From Shewanella canadensis (GTDB lineage Bacteria; Pseudomonadota; Gammaproteobacteria; Enterobacterales; Shewanellaceae): DNA of 64,000 bases. Position 1 is the first letter of the stretch, and every line of letters starts with the position of its first letter. Position numbers and translations under genes: made by a program. Below, piece by piece: positions 47,624 to 56,575 of this stretch. The stretch is from assembly GCF_003966225.1 (NCBI RefSeq), contig NZ_RXNU01000006.1, positions 294,142 to 358,141 on the forward strand, read 5' to 3'. The notes under the pieces are model-generated. The model did not search any database. It worked only from the letters and a program-made list of their open reading frames with translations, and had not been told where the DNA came from.

Positions 47624-50407
47624 CTATACAGTATATTCATCAAACTGATTGTCAGATGACGGTTCAGGTTGCTCTGGCTCATCTTGAACAGCTTCATCAT
47701 CTGCAAACAAGCTTGGTAAAATGTGGTAGCACCTTACTGGTCTGCCATCAATTCGCTTGGATTTTGTCAGTCGGCCTCCACTTGTCCCTAGGTGGCCACG
47801 ATCATTCAGCAGTTTCGCGACATATTTCGGGTCCAGTCCGGCACAGATATGTTCTGAAAATGCCTTAGTAAAAACGTAGTATCCATCTGTCATTTGATTC
47901 CCCCAGACAGCACCATTCTGGGGGCGTCCGTCGTCATTGATGAACCTTGAGGTACCGTGTTCTAGCAGTCGGCCTTTAACCGTGTCCAATGCTTGTGTCT
48001 CTTCGTGGGACTCGCTACCTCCACGCTCTTCAAGCCAGGCACTAAAACAAACTGTAGATGACCAATTTGCCATACCTTCGTCCCAACCTGTCGTACCTAA
48101 TAAGCTGGCAAGTTCGCCCGCTGCGGCAATAATGGCAAACCGTTGTGCTACACGCTGAACTTGAGGATCTGCGTTCGCCAGATCTAAGGAGGTGGTAAAC
48201 GCTTCAACATTGGATACAAGCCACTCCTTATATCGCTCGTAGTTGGCGGCAATTTTCTGAATGAAATGCCTTGCCGCAACTCCGTAAAAACTTAATGAGT
48301 GTTCTTTGACTGCCATAGCAAAACGGTTGCCATCGGCAAAGTTATGAACGGTATCAAAGACTCCTAAGTTGTTCCCAGCATCCGCAGGCAAGTCAATGAA
48401 TCGAACTTCTTGCCCCGCTCTTACTGTAAGTCCAGCTTGCTCTAGGGTCGCTTTTAAGGAAACTTCCCCAGCCGACAAGTACAAGAGTTGCCATGTTTGT
48501 CGATTACCAATGGAACCATCCCGTCTTGAGCGTTGTTTGCCTTCACCATTACCAAGCATGTAGATAGCTTCACCCGCCACTTTAGGGCTCACTTCTGCAA
48601 GCTGACTAAATTCGTCCAAGCATAGAAGTGAGTGATTATGTGTTGAGGCTAAACCTTCAAGCCCGTTGGCGGTTGCGCGCCATCGTGGAAGTCCATCAGG
48701 AGAGCCCCATACTGACTTCGCGATCATTAGAATCGTCGTCTTGCCACGACTACTGCCACAACGAAAATGAAACCCACCTGATTCACCATCTAGCATTGGA
48801 AGTAATGCTGTTGCAAAAGCAACACAAACCCCAAATGTTAGCCGACTATTACCTACACAAAGAGATGCAACATGTTCTTGCCATTGCTCAATCGTGCCTG
48901 ATACTTCAAACCCTTTTGGTAGCGATGAAGGTGATTGGTAGATGATCGTTTCCTCTGCTTCGCCTATTACATCATTCGGCAGCACAAAGATGTTATCGAA
49001 CCAGCCTGTCTTATCAACACATCGTGCTCGATTTATTGGATTTGCTTGAGACAGATAATAGTGAAGGTCATTCCTTTGCTCATGGCTGTATGTCAGTCCC
49101 CTATCTACCAATGGCTTTAGGTAATCAGTAGGCTGACCTGTCAACATTGTCATCGGCAAGGCAAAGCGATGAGTGGTAGCGTCTTTATCGATAAGCTCAA
49201 TCAATCGCCCCCAACTTTCACCATTGATGTCACGGGTTAGTGCTGTGATTTTCAAGGGCGAGCACACCCAGTTATCAAAAGTAGAGCCGTCTTTGGTCGT
49301 TACTTCATGGTAGATCCCCGTTGGATTTAAGGAAAAACCTGGAGGTATTCGTAGCCTAGCCTGCTCGATAATATCGTCTAACTGCTGAACAACAACGCCA
49401 TCTCCTTCGAGTTGTGCTAAGTCGTTAAAGTCAGTTGGTTCACTCGACAGGTCTTCGAATTGAGGTAGTATGAAGGGAATACCTAAGGTGTCTGAGATTA
49501 GTTTGCCTGTTTTAGCTCCCTTATTCTGGGACTTGAATTGATCGTTGTCACAACAGACTACAATAGCTGAATTGGAGTACCTTTCTTTTATTGCCTTAGC
49601 TACTGGTACAAGGTTGCCCGCATCGATGCCCATGATGCAGGTATACCCGGTTGCCTCGAACAGTGAAGCTGCAGTGGCATAGCCTTCTGCTATCAAAATG
49701 ACACGACTATCACCAGCAATCTTAAGAAAGCCACCCGTTTTCCCACATCCAGCCCAAATACGTTTAGTGCCATCAGGCTTGATCCGCTGTACAGTAACAA
49801 AGTTATCATCAATATCGTGAAATGGAACATAAAGCTCATCGTTTGCCCCCTGATATAGGTCATACGAAGCCACCCCTTTGTCACTAAGGTATGGATGACA
49901 CGTTGCTTTTGAGCAGTTAACCAATATTGACTGAAGCTTTTCTCGAGCTTCAGACATGGCTGACTCTCTCTCTTCTGCTAGCATTGCTCGGCGTTCATCC
50001 ATTTGGGTATTGAACTTTGACTTTTCATCATCAGTTAAAGCGTCGTAGCCAGTTGATTCCCAGAACTGATGTTCATCTTCGGCTCTGTGAGTGCCGAACA
50101 TCGCCTTCGTAAGCTCACCGTCTTCAGAGTAAAATGGCATACACCAACCCGTATTTTTACCCTGTGCGTCTTCAGGATCATCAAAACGCCAAAAGCCGCT
50201 ACTATTGACAGTAGCTTCAGCGCCTTCAGCCATAGAGCCTTTACTAACCATGTAGGAATACAACTCTTCCTCATGGTTAGTGTTTGAGATGGTTACATCG
50301 GTAACATTGGTTACATCCTCTACAAGCCTTAGTGGACAAGGGTTTGAGTCTACACTTGATGTAACCATAGCCGTTTCAGCTTCGGTTACGGTGGTTTCAG
50401 TATTCAT
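47624..50407 (-). CDS. TOPRIM-DUF927 primase/helicase-type protein
   Basis: 927 residues. A TOPRIM-like domain is seen around residues 225-295 (VILIAEGYATAASLFEATGY, then VVCCDNDQ). The DUF927 region follows with a P-loop RCGSSRGKTT and Walker B SLLCLDEFSQ. Such proteins are replication factors of phages and integrated elements. The N-terminal 40 residues are rich in Thr and Val because they are encoded by repeated GTAACC-type hexamers. Middle gene of a minus-strand operon with a 176-residue and a 109-residue protein. Confidence 0.85.
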   Translation of the reverse strand: MNTETTVTEAETAMVTSSVDSNPCPLRLVEDVTNVTDVTISNTNHEEELYSYMVSKGSMAEGAEATVNSSGFWRFDDPEDAQGKNTGWCMPFYSEDGELTKAMFGTHRAEDEHQFWESTGYDALTDDEKSKFNTQMDERRAMLAEERESAMSEAREKLQSILVNCSKATCHPYLSDKGVASYDLYQGANDELYVPFHDIDDNFVTVQRIKPDGTKRIWAGCGKTGGFLKIAGDSRVILIAEGYATAASLFEATGYTCIMGIDAGNLVPVAKAIKERYSNSAIVVCCDNDQFKSQNKGAKTGKLISDTLGIPFILPQFEDLSSEPTDFNDLAQLEGDGVVVQQLDDIIEQARLRIPPGFSLNPTGIYHEVTTKDGSTFDNWVCSPLKITALTRDINGESWGRLIELIDKDATTHRFALPMTMLTGQPTDYLKPLVDRGLTYSHEQRNDLHYYLSQANPINRARCVDKTGWFDNIFVLPNDVIGEAEETIIYQSPSSLPKGFEVSGTIEQWQEHVASLCVGNSRLTFGVCVAFATALLPMLDGESGGFHFRCGSSRGKTTILMIAKSVWGSPDGLPRWRATANGLEGLASTHNHSLLCLDEFSQLAEVSPKVAGEAIYMLGNGEGKQRSRRDGSIGNRQTWQLLYLSAGEVSLKATLEQAGLTVRAGQEVRFIDLPADAGNNLGVFDTVHNFADGNRFAMAVKEHSLSFYGVAARHFIQKIAANYERYKEWLVSNVEAFTTSLDLANADPQVQRVAQRFAIIAAAGELASLLGTTGWDEGMANWSSTVCFSAWLEERGGSESHEETQALDTVKGRLLEHGTSRFINDDGRPQNGAVWGNQMTDGYYVFTKAFSEHICAGLDPKYVAKLLNDRGHLGTSGGRLTKSKRIDGRPVRCYHILPSLFADDEAVQDEPEQPEPSSDNQFDEYTV

Positions 50408-50503
50408 TTAAATCTCCAATTGATGATGGCAGCTAATTGAGCTGCCACTAGATTGTTTGAGCTATCAGTAAGGCTTTCACCGTTGCAGGAAACAGCCTGC
50501 AAG

Positions 50504-51034
50504 TCAGTGAAGTTGTGGATAATGGAAAAAACCATTATCACAGGGAGATATTTCTAGATCACCCAGCTTTATATCGATGGATTTTCTCTCGACTTCTACC
50601 TGCCACCATTCAAGTGCGTTAATAGCACTTTGTCTCATTTGCGAGGCCGTATTTAGATTCCAGTCATTTAAGTCGGTAAGCTGAAAGTGGAAGTCTGTAA
50701 GACACTCTAATGGTTCAGACCAATCCCAATGTTCTGTATTCCAGAATTCACTGTGGCAAACGAAGTTAACCTCCATAGATTGAGTTACATGGATGGCTAT
50801 GAGAGAAGCGCTTGACTGGTACAGCACGAAATAGTCAGGACCTAATTGACCCTCCCATAGGTGCTTGCTTCTTACCGAGGTTGTTATAGCTGCTCCAGGT
50901 AAGTAACTATCCAAATACCTTTGAGCAATTTGCTCGTCTAGTTTTACTTCTGCAGGAGAGCAGTCTAGGAAGAAGGGGAGGAAGGATTCACCTTCCAGAC
51001 TTGTAGTTATTGCTATCGGGTTAATAGTTTTCAT
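50504..51034 (-). CDS. Hypothetical protein, 176 aa
   Basis: Begins MKTINPIAITTSLEGES with GAGG upstream of the ATG. Rich in Trp and aromatic residues in the middle (HSEFWNTEHWDWSEPL). No family recognised. First gene of the primase operon; divergent from the 51167 gene across a region with two inverted repeats. Confidence 0.65.
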   Translation of the reverse strand: MKTINPIAITTSLEGESFLPFFLDCSPAEVKLDEQIAQRYLDSYLPGAAITTSVRSKHLWEGQLGPDYFVLYQSSASLIAIHVTQSMEVNFVCHSEFWNTEHWDWSEPLECLTDFHFQLTDLNDWNLNTASQMRQSAINALEWWQVEVERKSIDIKLGDLEISPCDNGFFHYPQLH

Positions 51035-51054
51035 GATTTAAACCTCGTAGTATG

Positions 51055-51145
51055 ACCGCAAATCCAGTACTTGCGGTTCAAGTTCGACATATGTTGAATG
51101 AACGAGGTATTAGTAAAAAGGAAACAAAAATGTAATTTCGTTTCC
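51055..51145. promoter_or_regulatory. Divergent control region with two inverted repeats
   Basis: ACCGCAA-N9-TTGCGGT (51055-51077) and GGAAAC-N14-GTTTCC (51120-51145) lie between the minus-strand primase operon and the plus-strand 51167 gene. Both are candidate operators; no regulator is assigned. Confidence 0.5.
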
Positions 51146-51166
51146 CTACTTTATAGGAGGTGCATT

Positions 51167-51841
51167 TTGCCTGAAATTAATACACAAAATGAGTTTGACA
51201 GGGAAATACTGCTAAGGTTACACACCTATAATCGTGGTCAAAGGCTCGAGGTACAATACCAAAGTCGTGGGGTGAAAAGAGCTACATTTGAACAGAGAGA
51301 TACTCACGAAAAGCATATAGCCTTATTCAATAGCATACTTGTGACTGCGCTAAATGGAAGGGCTCAAGGATACGAACTTCCTGGAGAGTTAACCGATATT
51401 CTATTGGAGTATATGGTTGGTCAAGCTGCAGGAGAAATGGAAGAGCAGGTTATCGTAGAGCTTAGGAAAATAAACTTCGCTAAAATAGCTTTTTTCGAGG
51501 GGGATGAATATCGACGTGCGACATTTTTCTTTCTTAAAGGGCACAGAATTGGTCGAGAACAGTTATCTATACAATCAAGTATGAATAAAGAAAGCTGGCT
51601 CCTCAAATATGCTAAAGAACTGAAAGCTGCAGATGAGAAAGATCTGTTAAGAATGTTCTCAGGCTATAAGGATGCATTAACAGGGAAAAACCTTAAAGTT
51701 AAAGATGTCGATGATTTTTTATGTGAAGAGTTTCTACTTCAAGACAAATCAATTAAAAATCGAAAGAAAAATTATATGATAAATTCTATGATTCGCGAGT
51801 ATCTTAATGAACTCAAAGCTGAATCAAATTCAACACCTTAA
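51167..51841 (+). CDS. Hypothetical protein, 224 aa (TTG start)
   Basis: The TTG at 51167 lies 6 bases after a perfect AGGAGG (51155-51160), whereas an upstream ATG at 51098 has no ribosome site; so the product begins MPEINTQNEFDREILL. It is charged and mostly helical. No family recognised. The inverted-repeat region upstream and the convergent terminator downstream make it a single-gene unit. Confidence 0.65.
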   Translation: MPEINTQNEFDREILLRLHTYNRGQRLEVQYQSRGVKRATFEQRDTHEKHIALFNSILVTALNGRAQGYELPGELTDILLEYMVGQAAGEMEEQVIVELRKINFAKIAFFEGDEYRRATFFFLKGHRIGREQLSIQSSMNKESWLLKYAKELKAADEKDLLRMFSGYKDALTGKNLKVKDVDDFLCEEFLLQDKSIKNRKKNYMINSMIREYLNELKAESNSTP

Positions 51842-51885
51842 GCATCCCTTGTTATAAGTACTATGGGAGTGCACGCCCAACATGA

Positions 51886-51909
51886 AGCTCGCATCTTGCG
51901 GGCTTTTTC
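51886..51909 (+). terminator. Terminator after the 224-aa gene
   Basis: AGCTCGCA and TGCGGGCT pair (one T-G pair) around TCT, then TTTTT. Confidence 0.85.
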
Positions 51910-51933
51910 TTTGTCTGAAATTCAGGAGGTCAC

Positions 51934-52257
51934 GTGATTGAGCTAGTTGTACGGCTCTACAAAATAGTAAAACGAGTGTTGAAAGTGGTGTTCCAGGTAT
52001 TGCCTGACATCTCGCCTGCCAATATTGAACAAGCCAAGCTGGTGGTTGACTCAATCACTGCTGAAAGTCGCAGTAGTGAATACCAACGGATTTACAGTGA
52101 CCGCAGTTTGCAAGTAGGTAAACGTGCGTACCTTTTGATGTTAATTGAACAGCAGGGCATACCTTTTCACCTAAGACTCAAGCGTTTCATCATTGATATA
52201 GCAAGAGCTATCAAGCCACAGCATGGTCTTGCCATCGTCACAACATTAGTCCACTAA
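51934..52257 (+). CDS. Hypothetical protein, 107 aa (GTG start)
   Basis: GTG at 51934 follows AGGAGGT by three bases. Basic protein, MIELVVRLYKIVKRVLKVVF at the start, which may be amphipathic. No family recognised. It lies just upstream of the serine recombinase. Confidence 0.6.
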   Translation: MIELVVRLYKIVKRVLKVVFQVLPDISPANIEQAKLVVDSITAESRSSEYQRIYSDRSLQVGKRAYLLMLIEQQGIPFHLRLKRFIIDIARAIKPQHGLAIVTTLVH

Positions 52258-52321
52258 GCCTATGACAAACCCTTACTCCGTAACTTGGTACATTATAAAG
52301 TCAAATCATAGGCCTAACTTT

Positions 52322-52345
52322 ATTGGTACACGCACTAGTACCAAT
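52322..52345. promoter_or_regulatory. Palindrome upstream of the serine recombinase
   Basis: ATTGGTAC-N8-GTACCAAT is a perfect 8-bp inverted repeat 21 bp before the recombinase start. It could be the recombinase subsite or an autoregulatory operator. Inference from position. Confidence 0.5.
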
Positions 52346-52366
52346 TTCTTACCAAAGGAAATCAAG

Positions 52367-53047
52367 ATGGGATTTATCCGAGCATACCTACGAGTCAGCA
52401 CAGTGGGACAAGACGTCATGCGTGCAAAAGAAGAGATTACCGAGTTTGCGAGTAGTCATAATCAACAAATTGCATCGTTCTACTTTGAGAAGTTCACTGG
52501 AACTTCGCTTAATCGCCCTGAGCTCTCTCGCTTGTTAGCAGATGCTTCAGCTGGGGACATTATCTTAATTGAGTCAGTGGATAGGATCAGTCGTCTAAAA
52601 AATGATGATTGGATAGAGCTCAAAAACACCATTGAATCGAAGGGGATTTCTATCGTAGCCCTAGATTTGCCAACGAGTCATTTAGCCCTTAAACAGGCAG
52701 ATAAAGGAGATGAGTTTGTTAAATCAATACTTAGGGCTGTGAATGGCATGCTGCTCGATATCTTAGCTGCTACTGCCAGGAAGGATTATGACTTAAGGCG
52801 TAAGCGTACCCTTGAAGGTATCGCTAAAGCTAAAGTTGAAAGTCCCCATAAATATCAAGGCCGAAAACGAAACCAAGTACTTTGGTCATCTATCGGCAAG
52901 CTACTTCGAACCTCGCATACCTATACCGCCATACAGCAAATCACCGGTGCTAGCCGAATGACCATCGCTGCCGTGGCTAAAGAGTTAAAGAATAATGAAA
53001 GCAAAACACCTAAAGAATACCCTCAACTTTGTGCAGCAGCACAGTAA
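52367..53047 (+). CDS. Small serine recombinase (resolvase/invertase type)
   Basis: 226 residues from ATG 52367 (AAAGGAA upstream). The catalytic N-terminus is clear: IRAYLRVSTVGQD, with the serine near residue 11, then SVDRISRL and later a C-terminal helix-turn-helix (YTAIQQITGASRMTIAAVAK). The large intervening helix fits the resolvase family. It may invert or resolve DNA within the island. The end overlaps the next gene by 53 bp in another frame. Confidence 0.88.
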   Translation: MGFIRAYLRVSTVGQDVMRAKEEITEFASSHNQQIASFYFEKFTGTSLNRPELSRLLADASAGDIILIESVDRISRLKNDDWIELKNTIESKGISIVALDLPTSHLALKQADKGDEFVKSILRAVNGMLLDILAATARKDYDLRRKRTLEGIAKAKVESPHKYQGRKRNQVLWSSIGKLLRTSHTYTAIQQITGASRMTIAAVAKELKNNESKTPKEYPQLCAAAQ

Positions 53048-53627
53048 GCAATCAATAAAACAGCTTAAGCACTTACTTAAGGCTAATCCAAAATCATTTC
53101 TCGAATTGCTTCAACAGGCCTGCGCCTCAGCTCGCTCTATCCCTACAAGCGTTAACTTATTTATCAATCATTTTGAACAGGCAACTACTATGAAAAATCA
53201 AGAATCAGTGTCATTCGGTATGAAAATCGTCATCACTTTCAAGAAAGTCATGAGCAGTGTTACTCAGTTCTTCTCTAAGAAAAAACAGCAAGTAAAAGTC
53301 GTTGTGGCTGCAGCTGCTGTAGCTGGGGCGGCTTATGTCGCTACTGGTGGTTCAATTGTCGTTGCGGTAGTCGCGGCGGTTAAAGGACGAGGGGTCATTG
53401 GAGCGGTTACTCATGGAGCGATGAAAGTGAAGACTGGATTTGCTTTGGCTAAAGATATGGTCGTGAATAAAGCGAGTCAGTTGCTGGTGGCACTGTATGG
53501 CTTGGGTTACTTAGCCATGTCAAAGTTGGTTGAAGCAAAGAACTACTTGGTTGAGAAAGGAAAGCAGGTTATAGCATGGGTTAAGGAGCTATTTATCCTG
53601 GAACCCCAACTTAATCTCGCTGCATAG
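52995..53627 (+). CDS. Hypothetical membrane-associated protein, 210 aa
   Basis: Basic N-terminal third, then a long hydrophobic, Ala/Val-rich segment (VVVAAAAVAGAAYVATGG and following, about residues 100-130). It overlaps the recombinase end by 53 bp and is followed by a short membrane protein. Could be a membrane-acting protein of the element; no family recognised. A start at a later Met (near 53190) is also possible. Confidence 0.55.
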   Translation: MKAKHLKNTLNFVQQHSKQSIKQLKHLLKANPKSFLELLQQACASARSIPTSVNLFINHFEQATTMKNQESVSFGMKIVITFKKVMSSVTQFFSKKKQQVKVVVAAAAVAGAAYVATGGSIVVAVVAAVKGRGVIGAVTHGAMKVKTGFALAKDMVVNKASQLLVALYGLGYLAMSKLVEAKNYLVEKGKQVIAWVKELFILEPQLNLAA

Positions 53628-53636
53628 GTGAGGCTG

Positions 53637-53795
53637 ATGTCATTACTAGAGTGGATTGAGCAAGCCTTAGCGGTTATTTCACCATCGATTAGCCATGCTG
53701 CTGGCGTGGCAGCAAGTGTCGCTAGCGTATTTGCGAGTATATCGTGGTTGATGAGTCAAGCATTGGCGTTTGTGCAAAGGAGCGTATGGTCGTAA
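53637..53795 (+). CDS. Small hydrophobic protein, 52 aa
   Basis: ATG 53637, with GTGAGG before it, opens a 52-codon frame: MSLLEWIEQALAVISPSISH and a membrane-type stretch VAASVASVFASISW. It begins 9 bp after the previous stop. Size and hydrophobicity resemble a holin or small toxin; that is inference only. Confidence 0.5.
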   Translation: MSLLEWIEQALAVISPSISHAAGVAASVASVFASISWLMSQALAFVQRSVWS

Positions 53796-53868
53796 GTTGA
53801 GAGGATGATTTAATCCCGTTTTGACTTAACGGACTAATAGCTAATGCAGTTAAGTATATTAGATGCTA

Positions 53869-53892
53869 AACCACCTATTTAAGTAGGTGGTT
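53869..53892. terminator. Bidirectional hairpin between convergent genes
   Basis: AACCACCTA and TAGGTGGTT form a perfect 9-bp stem around TTTAAG. It lies between the 52-aa gene (plus) and the 133-aa gene (minus). No long T run, so terminator strength is uncertain. Confidence 0.6.
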
Positions 53893-53931
53893 ACTCTCAA
53901 ATAGCCTTCTCTCGGTATGATAATCCCTAGC

Positions 53932-54333
53932 TTATTCTCGGGTCCAGCCAGCCTCTGGAACCACATTATATAGGCATATTTTTCCACTTAAAACTAACAG
54001 GTGTACCCAGGATGAATGAGGAATATTAGATACATCATTTGGCTCGCCATCACACCACTTTCTAAGCACTTTGGTCTTATCTTTGCTTGCTGTTTTGAGG
54101 CCAAGCATTCTTGCTATGTCAGTCTTGCAGTGACCAATAAAGATCATGGTTTCTATTACTTCTGAAACTTCGGCATTGGTAGGCTCACGATAATTCGGGT
54201 CGTCGATGTTTCTATAGGAATCAAGTCTTGTTGGGTTCATGAAATAGACAATCCCAACATGTCGTTTCATCTTTCTGAAACTCTCCATGACTTCGCGCTC
54301 ATCGAGATCACCGATATCACTCACCTTATCCAC
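53932..54333 (-). CDS. Putative phage-type helix-turn-helix protein, 133 aa
   Basis: The segment MIFIGHCKTDIARMLGLKTA then VLRKWCDGEPND and HSSWVHLLVLSGKI has the layout of a family of phage/island regulators with an HTH followed by a Trp-rich end. 133 residues, stop at 53932. It is the only minus-strand gene in this section and may regulate the island; inference. Confidence 0.5.
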   Translation of the reverse strand: MDKVSDIGDLDEREVMESFRKMKRHVGIVYFMNPTRLDSYRNIDDPNYREPTNAEVSEVIETMIFIGHCKTDIARMLGLKTASKDKTKVLRKWCDGEPNDVSNIPHSSWVHLLVLSGKICLYNVVPEAGWTRE

Positions 54334-54491
54334 AAACTTATCTCCAAAGTATTATTTTGGACAAGAGTACAACCATTCAGGAGGGAACTCAATCCCATTC
54401 CCTCCATGGGTGCTTACTGGTTGAAAGTATGGCTTACACCAAATATGCGGGGTATTAGTGTGTAAATGCTGCTTTTTGGAGGGTTCTTGTA

Positions 54492-54519
54492 TTGATTCCC
54501 TTTCGATTGTGTGTAAAAT
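54492..54519 (+). promoter_or_regulatory. Candidate promoter of the exported-protein run
   Basis: TTGATT and TAAAAT are 16 bp apart, within a 331-bp region (54334-54664) that otherwise holds no gene I can support. It lies about 145 bp upstream of the zinc-ribbon gene. Confidence 0.4.
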
Positions 54520-54664
54520 GCCCATCTCATAAACATCTGGCTAACGCTGACAGCGCTAATAATGCTTACAAGTAAATAGTTGAGCGGATATTTAACGACC
54601 TTTGCACTTGTATCGAGCAGTACTTACAAGTCGATTAAGACAAAACCCAATAAGTGAGAGTGAA

Positions 54665-54976
54665 ATGTTTAACGAAAATGCATGCACCTTATCATCTTGC
54701 TCTATCTGCAAGGTTGGTCTCCCACATCGAGAAGTTAATGAACTCCCTGTTTGTCAATCCTGTGTATCAGTAACTGATGTCATTGAGAACATGTGGATTG
54801 TGGCTGGCCACTATGGTGATGAAGACTCCTACATAGAAATCGTTACTGCCGAGAGTGAATCCGCAGCAAGAGAGCGTTTTTCTGAGTTTATGGACACTCA
54901 ATCAGAAGGGAGTGAACACTGGATCTCTGGGGCTGTACAACTTCACCAAGCAATTGAACAAAGGGGAGGGAACTAA
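54665..54976 (+). CDS. Zinc-ribbon protein, 103 aa
   Basis: From ATG 54665 (GAGAGTGA before it). The N-terminus has CSICKVGL and CQSC, two CxxC pairs 19 residues apart, that likely bind zinc. The remainder is acidic (YGDEDSYIEIVTAESESAAR). Its stop codon overlaps the next ATG (TAATG). No function claimed. Confidence 0.65.
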   Translation: MFNENACTLSSCSICKVGLPHREVNELPVCQSCVSVTDVIENMWIVAGHYGDEDSYIEIVTAESESAARERFSEFMDTQSEGSEHWISGAVQLHQAIEQRGGN

Positions 54977-55047
54977 TGGCTGAAATATGTATTTTAGTTG
55001 GCCTTATTGGCCTTGCTTTCTTAAAGCTTAATAGGATTGAACTGTGA
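54976..55047 (+). CDS. Micro-protein, 23 aa membrane peptide
   Basis: ATG overlaps the stop of the zinc-ribbon gene and is preceded by GGGGAGGG. The product MAEICILVGLIGLAFLKLNR plus three residues is mostly one membrane helix. Coupled translation makes it credible; the short length leaves doubt. Confidence 0.4.
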   Translation: MAEICILVGLIGLAFLKLNRIEL

Positions 55048-55117
55048 AACCTTTATCTGTTGAGTCGGTGGTTTCGTCAACATTGTAATAATCATGATTA
55101 ACCAAGGAACTAGGAAA

Positions 55118-55396
55118 TTGAAAAAAATTCTACCAGTTATTCTATTAGTGTCATTCGGAGCTGATGCGGGCTTTGATGAAAAGGTTGCAGCGTCATTTGC
55201 AGCAAAGTATCACGTGTGCGCTAAGCGATTAGACAATAACAGCATGCCACTTAGAGCGCTAAAGCTTAGGGCGAAATCAAAAGAGATCACTCGTAATAAG
55301 ATTGGTGATGGCTATTTGGTTCACTTTGATAAAGAGAAGAAGAGAGCTTGGAAGCTATCACTCAATAAGTGCAAGAAATTAGCAGACAAGCTTTAG
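55118..55396 (+). CDS. Small exported protein, 92 aa (TTG start)
   Basis: The frame opens at ATG 55094, but TTG 55118 lies nine bases after AAGGA and gives a classic signal peptide MKKILPVILLVSFGADA. Mature product is basic and mostly helical with two cysteines (residues near VCAKRL and NKCKKL). No family recognised. Opens a one-strand run of exported proteins. Confidence 0.6.
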   Translation: MKKILPVILLVSFGADAGFDEKVAASFAAKYHVCAKRLDNNSMPLRALKLRAKSKEITRNKIGDGYLVHFDKEKKRAWKLSLNKCKKLADKL

Positions 55397-55451
55397 GTCG
55401 TTTGACCACCGTCTCCGTGAGGATACGGTTTTTTATAGTAAGAGAATGGTA

Positions 55452-55823
55452 ATGAGAAAAGTAATATTGGCTTCAATAGGGGCTTTAGCCTTATCGGCCT
55501 GCACAACTGTATCGGTAAAACCACCAGGTTCACATCAAGACGTGGGCTCTAAGTGGGCTCCTGTTAATTTAGATGAAGGTAAGGTCTTGCCAGGGCGTGC
55601 CTCATATTTAAATGAGGGAGCATCATTTGTAACAAAGAGTAGAAGAAACGATACCTTAAAGGGAATGTATAAAGCCTGTAATGGGAAGTACAGAATTATA
55701 AAGGAGTACTCGTCTGAGGGAGATATGGCTGCATACAACATGAATAGTGGAAGCTCGTTAATAAGCTCAACTACTTTTCATGCATCACGGTACGTAAACT
55801 TTTTATTTGAATGTGTTGACTAG
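55452..55823 (+). CDS. Small lipoprotein, 123 aa
   Basis: Start ATG 55452 is preferred to 55446 because of AAGAGA spacing. Lipobox ALSAC at about residue 17 (MRKVILASIGALALSAC). The N-terminal 20 residues are alike in three successive lipoproteins. No domain recognised. Confidence 0.7.
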   Translation: MRKVILASIGALALSACTTVSVKPPGSHQDVGSKWAPVNLDEGKVLPGRASYLNEGASFVTKSRRNDTLKGMYKACNGKYRIIKEYSSEGDMAAYNMNSGSSLISSTTFHASRYVNFLFECVD

Positions 55824-55837
55824 AGAAAAGAAAGAAA

Positions 55838-56575
55838 ATGAAAAAACTTGTATTAGCTTCTCTTATAGTAGCAGCGCTGACAGCGTGTGGCGGCTCATCA
55901 GATGACAAATCAGCAATTCCAGAACCTATTACCTGTTCGGAACAGTGGATTGACACAAAATCACCTGACCAGTACGGCTTAGTAGAGCGCCTGTACTCAG
56001 TATGCTCTGATGGCTCACAAGAACATGTCGAGACTAAAGAGTTCGCTCCCCTAGTCACAAGCCCGATGGATGTGTCACTAGCCAACCACCGCACAACGGT
56101 AGAGACAGGCTCTGTGTTTCCTGAGGATGTCAACATCACATACGCCCAAGAGACTGAGATGCTAGGCGATGTTGGTGACGGATACATTGAGTACGAAGCT
56201 ACTCGGGCTTTTGTCAATCAGCTGCAAACAGCGAAAGACAGCAACGGGACGCACAGGTATTACTGGTCACTAGCCGTAAGTAACTTCACAGGGCAAGCAG
56301 GTGGATCAGAACACGCAGTGACCCTAACTGTGAGCACCGGTCAAGCCGGTAAGTCATCAACAAGAGTAAGGCTTACCAGCAATGGTGATGAAATCATTGA
56401 TTGTGTAAGCCTTAACGATACATGCAGCTACAGTGGGTCAGAGTATCACTACGACAGCACCAAGCTCGAAACTCTATTATTTGTTAACGGTATAAACATG
56501 CTTAATGACCATGATAAAGACTGGGCGACCATTGCCCTGCAATTCATATCGGAAGACACTGGAATCAAACTTTAA
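55838..56575 (+). CDS. Lipoprotein, 245 aa
   Basis: Signal MKKLVLASLIVAALTAC with the lipobox LTAC and GGS after the cysteine, which predicts an outer-membrane fate. The mature part is acidic with three pairs of cysteines. Its stop TAA shares a base with the next ATG. No family recognised. Confidence 0.75.
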   Translation: MKKLVLASLIVAALTACGGSSDDKSAIPEPITCSEQWIDTKSPDQYGLVERLYSVCSDGSQEHVETKEFAPLVTSPMDVSLANHRTTVETGSVFPEDVNITYAQETEMLGDVGDGYIEYEATRAFVNQLQTAKDSNGTHRYYWSLAVSNFTGQAGGSEHAVTLTVSTGQAGKSSTRVRLTSNGDEIIDCVSLNDTCSYSGSEYHYDSTKLETLLFVNGINMLNDHDKDWATIALQFISEDTGIKL

